DNA of 53,483 nucleotides from an uncultured Prevotella sp. (lineage in GTDB: Bacteria; Bacteroidota; Bacteroidia; Bacteroidales; Bacteroidaceae). The position numbers were made by a program, and so were the translations under genes. The stretch spans positions 1 to 53,483 of the forward strand of contig CAMVOS010000016.1 in NCBI GenBank assembly GCA_947169185.1. The letters run 5' to 3'. Below are positions 31,311 to 37,541 of the stretch, in pieces (the first letter of the stretch is position 1; every line of letters begins with the position of its first letter). Below the pieces are notes generated by a model. That model made no database searches, was not told the origin of the DNA, and was given only the letters and a program-made list of their open reading frames with translations.

Positions 31311-31342
31311 CGAAGTTACGAAAAATCGGGTGAAATGCCAAA
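31311..31342 (-). promoter_or_regulatory. Promoter of the GH28 gene
   Basis: TTTG (31342-31339) and TAACTTCG (31318-31311) on the minus strand are separated by 20 bp. The -7 element has one mismatch to TAnnTTTG. It lies 25 bp before the start at 31285. Confidence 0.55.
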
Positions 31343-31454
31343 GGAATCGCTCCTTTTTTCTGTTTGTGTGTGATGGTTAGTGTTATGCAACCGATTGCGC
31401 GCTTACTCAGAAACAATTCTATGGGACTGAATGACAGCGTATTTATTTTCTTCG

Positions 31455-31462
31455 TATCTTTG
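31455..31462 (+). promoter_or_regulatory. -7 element of the alpha-amylase promoter
   Basis: TATCTTTG fits TAnnTTTG. It predicts transcription starting near 31469, so the start codon must be the ATG at 31484 or 31490 and not one of the in-frame codons further upstream. Confidence 0.75.
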
Positions 31463-31483
31463 CACTCAGAAAACTATAACTTG

Positions 31484-33229
31484 ATGAATATGAAAAGATT
31501 ATTTTTTACACTGATAACCGTGCTGGGCTCGTTGCCTATGCTGGCACAAGGTTGGCCTTCGCAGTATGAGGGCGTGATGTTGCAAGGATTCTACTGGGAT
31601 TCGTACACTGATACCAATTGGGCTAATCTGGAATCGCAGGCAGATGAGATGTCTCAGTTCTTCGACTTGATGTGGGTGCCTAATTCGGCTTATGCCAACG
31701 CCACGACAATGAATATGGGCTATCATCCCGTCTATTGGTTCGACCATAAGAGTGCATTCGGTACGGAAGCCCAGTTGCGCTCGATGATTAAGACCTTTTC
31801 GCAGAAGGGTATGGGCATCATCGAGGACGTTGTCATCAATCACCGTGCTAGTGTGGACGCTAACTGGTTGCACTTTCCTGCTGAGACCTATAAGGGCGTG
31901 ACGTACCAGCTGACAGGTGCCGATATCTGTAAGGACGACGAGGCCAAAGACAATGGTTACACTCCAACAGGAGCCATGGATTCTGGCGAGAACTGGGGTG
32001 GTGCTCGCGACTTGGACCATACGGGTGCCAACGTCCAGAAGAACGTGAATGCCTATCTGGACTTCCTATTGAACGATCTGGGCTACGTTGGTTTCCGTTA
32101 CGACTTTGTGAAGGGCTTTGCCGCTAAGTACGTAGGACAGTACAACAAGACGGCTCAGCCCAGGTTCTCAGTAGGCGAATGCTGGGATGGTAATAAGACG
32201 GTGGTGACCAATTGGATAAATGGAACCAAACAGGATGGCGTTATCCAGAGTGCGGCCTTTGACTTCCCGCTGAAGTACTATATTAATGATGCTTTTGATA
32301 AAGGACAATGGAGTAGGCTGAATGGTGGCTGTCTGGCTGATGATAATAGCTATAAGCGCTATGCCGTGACTTTTGTGGATAACCATGATACAGGTCGCTT
32401 TGGTGAATGTCCGCTGTATGCTAATGTTGAGGCTGCCAACGCTTTTATACTGACTATGCCAGGTACCCCCTGTGTATGGCTGAGTCACTGGAAGACCTTT
32501 AAAACTGCAATTAAGAAACAGATTCTGATTCGTAAGGCTGTGGGTATTACTAACGAGAGTGCCATCATTACCAAACAGGCAAAGACTAATGGCTTTGTCC
32601 TGGTAACGGAAGGTGTAAAGGGTAGTGTGGTGTTGCTGTTGGGAGAACTGACGGAAGCTGATATGCCCTCAGGCAACTACAAACTGGCACTTGAGGGTAC
32701 CAACTATAAGATGTATGTAAGTACTTCTGTTGATCTCTCTGCTTTGGACAACATCAAGGAAGATACTTTCGTCGCTCCCGATTTCTGCCAAGTGGCAGAG
32801 GGTGAAGTCTGTGCCTTCTTCGAGGCTCCGACGTCGTGGACAACCGTAAAGTGCTGGGCATGGGACAGTAAGAATAACTATACTAGCGGAACATGGCCTG
32901 GTGCAGCATGTACGAAGGTTGGAACGAATAATGGCAAGAATGTGTGGAAATGGACTTATAACGGTTCGTTGACCACTCAGCCTACATACATTATATTCAA
33001 TAATAATAATAACGGACAGCAGACGGCTGACTTGAATTTCAGTAATGGTGGCTATTACAATGAGGCCGGTGCTTTGCAGGGACAGGTAACTGGCATCGAA
33101 GAAGTCAGATGGAAGATGTCTGATGTAAGAAGTAATGTATACTACGACATTAGTGGTCGTCGAATCACAGGTCAGCCGACGAAGAAAGGTCTGTACATCG
33201 TCAACGGACGAAAGGTCGTGCTTAAGTGA
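31484..33229 (+). CDS. Secreted GH13 alpha-amylase with CBM26-like domain and C-terminal tail
   Basis: About 581 residues. An alpha-amylase that cuts internal alpha-1,4 bonds of starch. Signal peptide MKRLFFTLITVLGSLPMLAQ, with no lipobox cysteine. The GH13 barrel shows region I DVVINH, the nucleophile Asp in GFRYDFVKG (near 205), the acid Glu in VGECW (near 231) and the third Asp in VDNHDTG (near 300). A starch-binding CBM26-like module follows (about 445-525, KCWAWDSKNNYTSGTWPG to the IIFNNNNNGQQTADL region). The last 30 residues (YYDISGRRI...KGLYIVNGRKVVLK) resemble the C-terminal tails of many Prevotella secreted proteins and the end of the BspA-like protein in this window. SusG, by contrast, is a lipoprotein. 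Start 31490 (MKRLFF) is equally possible. Confidence 0.92.
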   Translation: MNMKRLFFTLITVLGSLPMLAQGWPSQYEGVMLQGFYWDSYTDTNWANLESQADEMSQFFDLMWVPNSAYANATTMNMGYHPVYWFDHKSAFGTEAQLRSMIKTFSQKGMGIIEDVVINHRASVDANWLHFPAETYKGVTYQLTGADICKDDEAKDNGYTPTGAMDSGENWGGARDLDHTGANVQKNVNAYLDFLLNDLGYVGFRYDFVKGFAAKYVGQYNKTAQPRFSVGECWDGNKTVVTNWINGTKQDGVIQSAAFDFPLKYYINDAFDKGQWSRLNGGCLADDNSYKRYAVTFVDNHDTGRFGECPLYANVEAANAFILTMPGTPCVWLSHWKTFKTAIKKQILIRKAVGITNESAIITKQAKTNGFVLVTEGVKGSVVLLLGELTEADMPSGNYKLALEGTNYKMYVSTSVDLSALDNIKEDTFVAPDFCQVAEGEVCAFFEAPTSWTTVKCWAWDSKNNYTSGTWPGAACTKVGTNNGKNVWKWTYNGSLTTQPTYIIFNNNNNGQQTADLNFSNGGYYNEAGALQGQVTGIEEVRWKMSDVRSNVYYDISGRRITGQPTKKGLYIVNGRKVVLK

Positions 33230-33232
33230 GTG

Positions 33233-33254
33233 AAATAAGAACGCGTTCTTATTT
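33233..33254. terminator. Perfect 22-bp palindrome between amylase and GT2 genes
   Basis: AAATAAGAACG is followed directly by its reverse complement CGTTCTTATTT, starting 4 bp after the amylase stop. In RNA it would form a stem ending in TTATTT, so it could terminate the amylase transcript; the two flanking genes converge. A weaker TGAAC/GTTCA pair follows. Confidence 0.5.
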
Positions 33255-33320
33255 CTGAACGTGAACAAGCTCGAACGCAGTTCAAGGTTGTGAGATAATA
33301 ATCGATACCAATATAGCAAG

Positions 33321-34103
33321 TCAGCGAAGAGAGCGGATGACGAACCATGCGTGCATGACCAGTGTGCTGAATAGGCCATAGTGTCGGCGCATCACGTCGA
33401 AACGCTCCCTGAGCGAGGCTTGATGATTCTGGGTGGTGGCTCCTTCCTCTGTGTAGTTGGCCACCACCATTTTTGTGTTACAAAGCCCTAACCCCATACG
33501 CTCGCTTTCGCGCATGATGCGGATACACCAGTCGACATCAGCTGAAAAACGGTAGCGGGTATCGTACTGTGTATTCTTGGCAATATCGGTGCGGGCATAG
33601 AAGGCCTGATGGCATACCAGCATACCGTGACGGAACGACTTCCATGTAAGGTTAGCAGGGGGCTGCAGACGACGGGGATGTAGGTATTTGCCTTCACCAT
33701 CCACAATGTCGGTATTGCCATATAGTACACCAGGGCGTTCGTCTGCAGGATACTCGTTAAGACGGCAATGATGGACTATCTCTTCCAATGTGTTGGTGTT
33801 GGGGAAGAAATCGCCAGCATTAAGGAATACCACATAATCGCCTGAAGCTTGTGTCAGGCCTTTGTTCATGGCATCGTAGATGCCGTGGTCGGGTTCTGAC
33901 TGAATGATGACCTTATGACCATTGTCCGATGCGTCGCTCTGCTGCTTGTACTGCTCAACCATCGCCAGCGTCTGGTCTTTCGATGCACCATCGACTATCA
34001 AATGCTCCACACCCTCGTATGTCTGGCTACATACGCTGTCAAGCGTGCGCTGCAGCACCTTCTCGGCATTATAGGTTATCGTTACGACTGAAAATCTTAT
34101 CAT
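33321..34103 (-). CDS. Glycosyltransferase family 2
   Basis: About 260 residues of the GT-A fold. It begins with IRFSVVTITYNAEKVLQRTLDSV, the usual start of GT2 enzymes, then the IVDGASKDQT nucleotide-binding segment (near 40), the DHGIYDAMNKG motif and a variant metal-binding loop, LNAGDFF, where many members have a DxD-type motif. The late DVDWCIRIM sequence is typical of the WcaA-type branch. Cytoplasmic, using a nucleotide sugar to extend a surface glycan. The ATG at 34103 (MIRFSVV) is chosen; 34130 would add nine residues. It overlaps the 3' end of the GT4 gene by 35 bp, so the two are translated from one mRNA. Acceptor and sugar are unknown. Confidence 0.9.
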   Translation of the reverse strand: MIRFSVVTITYNAEKVLQRTLDSVCSQTYEGVEHLIVDGASKDQTLAMVEQYKQQSDASDNGHKVIIQSEPDHGIYDAMNKGLTQASGDYVVFLNAGDFFPNTNTLEEIVHHCRLNEYPADERPGVLYGNTDIVDGEGKYLHPRRLQPPANLTWKSFRHGMLVCHQAFYARTDIAKNTQYDTRYRFSADVDWCIRIMRESERMGLGLCNTKMVVANYTEEGATTQNHQASLRERFDVMRRHYGLFSTLVMHAWFVIRSLR

Positions 34104-35340
34104 AGACTTCAATGTATTTCTTGGCAACACTTTGTTGTGAATAGTTGCGAGCCACTTTTTGTAAGCAATTACTGCTCAGTGTTTGCTGATCGGCTTCGTC
34201 CAATACGTAATGAATACCTTTGGCCAAATCTGCTGCATCGCGGAAATTAGCAACATAACCATTAGACTGGTGGTCAATCATTTCCGGGATACCACCAACA
34301 CGGAATCCGACGCATGGTACACCGCAGGCCATAGCTTCCATGATGGTGTTTGGCAGGTTCTCTGACAATGAAGGCAACACAAAGACATCAGCTGAATTAT
34401 ATGTGTCTACTATGCGTTGCTCATCGTTTACATAGCCTAATGCGTGCGTGGGGAAGGGGAGCATGTTTGCTATCTCTTCGGCATGGCCCCCCAGAATGGC
34501 AACTGAAGTGTTGGCGCAACAGTCGGGATGCTCATTGGCCATAAGTTTGCATGCTTCTATCAGGTATTGCATGCCCTTGTTGGGATTGGTTACTCGTTGT
34601 GAGGCAAACAGGATGATATGTCCATCCGTAGGCAGTCCTAATGACTGACGTGCCTTTCTCTTGTCAGAAGGGTGATAGCGATGGGTATCAATAGGGTTGG
34701 GAATGGTGGTGATATACTGATTGCTGAGCAAGGCACTTTTCTGTGCTTCTCTACCTAACCATTGGCTGCAGGTGACGATCTTGATGCGCTTACCTTCCAA
34801 TAATTGTTGTTTCTTCTTCCATATACGGGCTGACAGGTCATTACTGGAACCTCCACCAGGCAATAAACGGCAGTTCTGACACTGTGTCTCGAAGTTACGG
34901 CAGTCCATCGTTAGGTGACAGATAGCTGTAGCTGGCCAGATGTCATGCATAGTCCATACCACGCGCTTGCCGCTCTTTAGGATTTTGCGGATGTCTTTCA
35001 GCGACAACATCCCCTGATTAATCCAATGCAGATGGATGATGTCGGCTTCTTTGAATTCAGGAAGTGTGGTGATGTCTGTACCGCAATTGGCGATATCGAT
35101 TTCAAACAGATGTTCACGCTTTAGATGCAGATGCAACCAGATACACAGACGCTCCCACAGGAAATGCCAGCGGAGTCGCCAGGTCTGAGGCAGGGTGCAG
35201 ACAGACAGATTGGTGGTCTCCTTGTCGCGTACCAGCATCTTGGCTTTCACGCCGTTATTGTTCAGCGCCTCCATCAGTCGATTGGCCGCAACAGCAGCGC
35301 CGCCAGTCCGTTCACTCGTATTAATAATAAGTACACGCAT
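34069..35340 (-). CDS. Glycosyltransferase family 4
   Basis: A 423-residue GT-B fold enzyme. N-terminal Rossmann-type domain begins MRVLIINTSERTGGAAVAANRL; the donor-binding domain has ILFASQRVTNPNKGMQYLIEA (near 240) and the retaining-GT4 signature ENLPNTIMEAMACGVPCVGF (near 340-360), an E-x7-E motif. A cysteine cluster (CRNFETQCQNC, near 145) is seen in many WcaC-like GT4 proteins from surface polysaccharide loci. It is the first gene of a two-gene operon with the GT2, with a promoter at 35364. No other glycan-synthesis gene is seen nearby, so this is a small satellite pair and not a full capsule locus. Sugar specificity cannot be told. Confidence 0.92.
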   Translation of the reverse strand: MRVLIINTSERTGGAAVAANRLMEALNNNGVKAKMLVRDKETTNLSVCTLPQTWRLRWHFLWERLCIWLHLHLKREHLFEIDIANCGTDITTLPEFKEADIIHLHWINQGMLSLKDIRKILKSGKRVVWTMHDIWPATAICHLTMDCRNFETQCQNCRLLPGGGSSNDLSARIWKKKQQLLEGKRIKIVTCSQWLGREAQKSALLSNQYITTIPNPIDTHRYHPSDKRKARQSLGLPTDGHIILFASQRVTNPNKGMQYLIEACKLMANEHPDCCANTSVAILGGHAEEIANMLPFPTHALGYVNDEQRIVDTYNSADVFVLPSLSENLPNTIMEAMACGVPCVGFRVGGIPEMIDHQSNGYVANFRDAADLAKGIHYVLDEADQQTLSSNCLQKVARNYSQQSVAKKYIEVYDKIFSRNDNL

Positions 35341-35363
35341 ACTTTGCTATTCCTAACACTCTG

Positions 35364-35371
35364 CAAAGGTA
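35364..35371 (-). promoter_or_regulatory. -7 element of the GT4-GT2 operon promoter
   Basis: TACCTTTG on the minus strand fits TAnnTTTG and lies 24 bp before the GT4 start. Confidence 0.7.
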
Positions 35372-35443
35372 CGAATTTAAATCTTAAAAGCCATTCACAT
35401 TAGACGGGAAATGTGTTAATATCTGTTGTTTTCGCGCACAACA

Positions 35444-35459
35444 CTTGATTTAAATCAAG
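35444..35459. promoter_or_regulatory. FNR/CRP-like palindrome upstream of the predicted RNA gene
   Basis: CTTGATTTAAATCAAG is a perfect 16-bp palindrome; its inner 14 bp fit TTGATnnnnATCAA, the consensus of FNR-type CRP-family sites in other bacteria. Its centre is about 81 bp before the predicted start of the rightward RNA and about 93 bp before that of the leftward GT4 operon. Which protein binds it is not known. Confidence 0.5.
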
Positions 35460-35496
35460 AATAGAGTGCTTTTTTACACTTAAATCATCAAAAGTA

Positions 35497-35527
35497 TTGC
35501 ATTATTTTAAAAAACATTGTACCTTTG
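35497..35527 (+). promoter_or_regulatory. Promoter of the predicted structured RNA
   Basis: TTG at 35497-35499 and TACCTTTG at 35520-35527 are separated by 20 bp. The predicted start is near 35533. No protein-coding gene follows before the next terminator at 35803. Confidence 0.75.
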
Positions 35528-35532
35528 CATCG

Positions 35533-35839
35533 TCAAACATGACAAAACTTGACTAAGTGAAGTCAAGAATGGTTAATAGATTGTTTTAGGTTAGTAGTAA
35601 TATTTATAGTTTTAGGTTTTTAGTTATTGGTAATAAGAAAGTTTTAAATGTGTTAGGGTAACAGTGGTCGTCGCGAGACGCTCATAACTTTCTTTTTAAA
35701 GCGAAAAGGTTAGTATTAGTTATATAGCTGTCTGTGGACAGCCCTCCAGTCGAAAGACTGGATTCATTTGGAAAAGGATTTTTAGTTAAACATAGGCTTT
35801 TGAACGTTGCCGCTCGTTGATGAGTAGCAACGTTTTTTT
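35533..35839 (+). ncRNA. Candidate structured non-coding RNA, about 300 nt
   Basis: No reading frame of useful length lies here, but a promoter upstream and an intrinsic terminator downstream delimit a transcript of about 305 nt. Five hairpins can be written by eye: CTTGACT/AGTCAAG (35548-35567); AAGAAAGTT/AACTTTCTT (35635-35694) enclosing CGTC-GCGA-GACG (35669-35680, a GNRA tetraloop); GCTGTC-TGTG-GACAGC (35727-35742); TCCAGTC-GAAA-GACTGGA (35745-35762, a second GNRA tetraloop); and the terminator. The signatures of RNase P RNA, SRP RNA and tmRNA are not seen. It could be a 6S-type RNA (the Bacteroidales-1 family) or an unclassified regulatory RNA. It converges on ispF, whose stop codon lies inside its terminator. 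Confidence 0.65.
35803..35839 (+). terminator. Terminator of the predicted RNA, overlapping the ispF stop
   Basis: AACGTTGC pairs with GCAACGTT (8 bp), with a further CTC/GAG inside, followed by seven T. The T run includes the last bases of the convergent ispF gene. On the minus strand the T run is lacking, so it chiefly serves rightward transcription. Confidence 0.88.
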
Positions 35840-36311
35840 ATTTCTCTATGAGTGCTACCGCATAGGCAGAGATGCCTTCCTGGCGTCCCGTGAAGCCGAG
35901 CTTCTCGGTGGTAGTAGCCTTAATGCTTATTTGGTCAGGATCACATCCAATGACCTTGGCCATGCATTGCTGCATCTCTGGGATATGCGGATTCATCTTT
36001 GGGCGTTCGGCACAGATAGTGGCATCGATATTTACGAGTTGATAACCCTTGGTAGCTATCAGCTCAATGGTTTTCTTGAGGATAATCTTGCTGTCCATGC
36101 CATCGGTTTCTGCCGATGTGTCAGGGAAGTGAAAACCGATATCGCGCATGTTTGCCGCGCCAAGGATAGCGTCACAAATAGCATGTATCAGTACGTCGGC
36201 ATCACTATGTCCTAACAGTCCTAGTTCATGTTCCAGCTTGATGCCACCCATCCAAAGTTCACGTCCTTTTACCAACTGGTGGACGTCATAGCCCATTCCT
36301 ACTCTAATCAT
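35838..36311 (-). CDS. ispF: 2-C-methyl-D-erythritol 2,4-cyclodiphosphate synthase
   Basis: A 157-residue trimeric cytoplasmic enzyme of the MEP isoprenoid pathway; it converts CDP-methylerythritol 2-phosphate to the cyclic diphosphate with loss of CMP. The zinc-binding and active-site motifs are present: GYDVHQL (Asp9, His11), LLGHSDADVLIHAICDAILG (near 33-52), DIGFHFPD (near 57), and the C-terminal ATTTEKLGFTGRQEG. Length is normal. It follows porV by 33 bp and is the last gene of the FAH-porU-porV operon, a linkage to type IX secretion with no evident functional meaning. Identification is certain. Confidence 0.98.
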   Translation of the reverse strand: MIRVGMGYDVHQLVKGRELWMGGIKLEHELGLLGHSDADVLIHAICDAILGAANMRDIGFHFPDTSAETDGMDSKIILKKTIELIATKGYQLVNIDATICAERPKMNPHIPEMQQCMAKVIGCDPDQISIKATTTEKLGFTGRQEGISAYAVALIEK

Positions 36312-36321
36312 GATTCTTCTT

Positions 36322-36345
36322 TTTCGATGTTTCGATATTTCGAAT
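36322..36345 (-). repeat. Three-copy octamer (TATCGAAA type) between porV and ispF
   Basis: Plus-strand units TTTCGATG, TTTCGATA and TTTCGAAT run from the porV stop to 10 bp before the ispF start. The period is 8, not 7 as in the other patches of the window. Confidence 0.6.
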
Positions 36346-37532
36346 TATCTCTTAAACAAGTCCTTGATGCCATCCATATCGAATGCCAGGGTGAAACGCA
36401 GCGTCTGATCCAGAGGATTACTCTTGGCTGTGGCAATGACATAGCCTACATCCAATGAGAAGACGTTCATGCGGAAACCACCACCAACAGTGAAGTAAGA
36501 ACGGTTACCCTTGTTCTCTGACTCATGGTGGTAACCCGCACGCAGCGAGAACTGGTCATGATAGACGTATTCGGCACCTACACCCCACTGTATCTCTTCC
36601 AGTTCTTCCTTGAAACCGCCAGGGGCATCGCTGAAGCTCTTGAAGATACCCGAGATAGAGCTGACATCATTATACTTCTCAATAGCATAAGCCTCCAGAC
36701 TACCATATTTGGTACCGTCAGGGTCGTCAGCCTTCCACATATCTTCTGTAGGTGCCATAGGTACCAGCAACTTGTTGGCATCAGCTGCAATCGTGAAGCG
36801 GTTGTATTCGTCGACAGGAATCATTAGCGAGGCACCCAGGCGCAGATTGGCTGGCAGGAATTGTGAACGGTCATCACCAAAGTAGGTAATCTTTGAACCG
36901 ACATTCGAGATATTCATACCTAAGCCCAGCTGACATTCACGCTGTCCGATATTCAAGTAGTTCTGATAGTAGCAGGCCAAATCAGCCGCGAAAGCCGAGG
37001 CAGGCGAAGCGTTCTCCGTATAGTCGTAGCGCAGGTCGCTATAGAGCCAACGCAGGGCTGCAGCAATCGAGAATTTCTCGCTCAGCATCAGCGAGGCACC
37101 GACGTCGAGCGACATCTCGTAAGGCTTCACCGTCATAGCGTTTTCTTCCATAGAAGTATACACCTCGCCTAATGAGAAATAGCGCAGCGAACCACTGATG
37201 GCAGCATAGTCACCAATACGATAGTAACCTGCCACATAGGCAAGGTCGATGTCGTTCACCAACTGGCGCAGCCATGGGGTGTAGTTCAATGCCACACCAG
37301 CCTTGCTGATACAGAAGGGATACTTGGCAGGATTCCAAAACTGCGAGTTAACATCCGGGTCAGTAGCAGCACCCACATCACCCAAGCCGGCACCACGGGC
37401 ATCGGGGGCAATGGTTTGTGAAATCACAGCATGGTCGATGGGATGGTACTGGCTCTTCGTGTCCTGAGCGCGTGTGCTTAGTCCTACGAACAGGCATATT
37501 GCCATGATGACTATCTTCATGTTTGTTTTCAT
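36345..37532 (-). CDS. porV: Type IX secretion system outer-membrane protein PorV (LptO)
   Basis: A 395-residue outer-membrane beta-barrel of the FadL-like PorV family. PorV collects cargo from the T9SS channel and carries it to the sortase PorU at the cell surface. Signal peptide at about residues 1-22 (MKTNMKIVIMAICLFVGLSTRA). The conserved start of the mature protein is clear: SQTIAPDARGAGLGDVGAAT, then DVNSQFWNPAKYPF. The barrel has FSLRAGYHHESENKGNRSYFTVGGGFR near the C-terminus. It lies 9 bp after porU, the arrangement seen in Porphyromonas and other T9SS-bearing Bacteroidetes. Length is that of the family. A second ATG (MKIVIM) four codons in is an alternative start. Confidence 0.95.
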   Translation of the reverse strand: MKTNMKIVIMAICLFVGLSTRAQDTKSQYHPIDHAVISQTIAPDARGAGLGDVGAATDPDVNSQFWNPAKYPFCISKAGVALNYTPWLRQLVNDIDLAYVAGYYRIGDYAAISGSLRYFSLGEVYTSMEENAMTVKPYEMSLDVGASLMLSEKFSIAAALRWLYSDLRYDYTENASPASAFAADLACYYQNYLNIGQRECQLGLGMNISNVGSKITYFGDDRSQFLPANLRLGASLMIPVDEYNRFTIAADANKLLVPMAPTEDMWKADDPDGTKYGSLEAYAIEKYNDVSSISGIFKSFSDAPGGFKEELEEIQWGVGAEYVYHDQFSLRAGYHHESENKGNRSYFTVGGGFRMNVFSLDVGYVIATAKSNPLDQTLRFTLAFDMDGIKDLFKR

Positions 37533-37541
37533 ATCCTTTTC

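Noticed and set aside
31364..31483. An N-terminal extension of the amylase from an in-frame upstream start
   Set aside because: The promoter -7 element (31455-31462) lies inside it, and the extension would hide the signal peptide.
35538..35589. Two tiny reading frames (five and six codons) inside the predicted RNA, at about 35539 and 35569
   Set aside because: They are no longer than expected by chance and lack any supporting feature; the first overlaps a hairpin.
35533..35839. Assignment of the RNA to RNase P RNA, SRP RNA or tmRNA
   Set aside because: None of the conserved sequence signatures of these RNAs can be found in the stretch.
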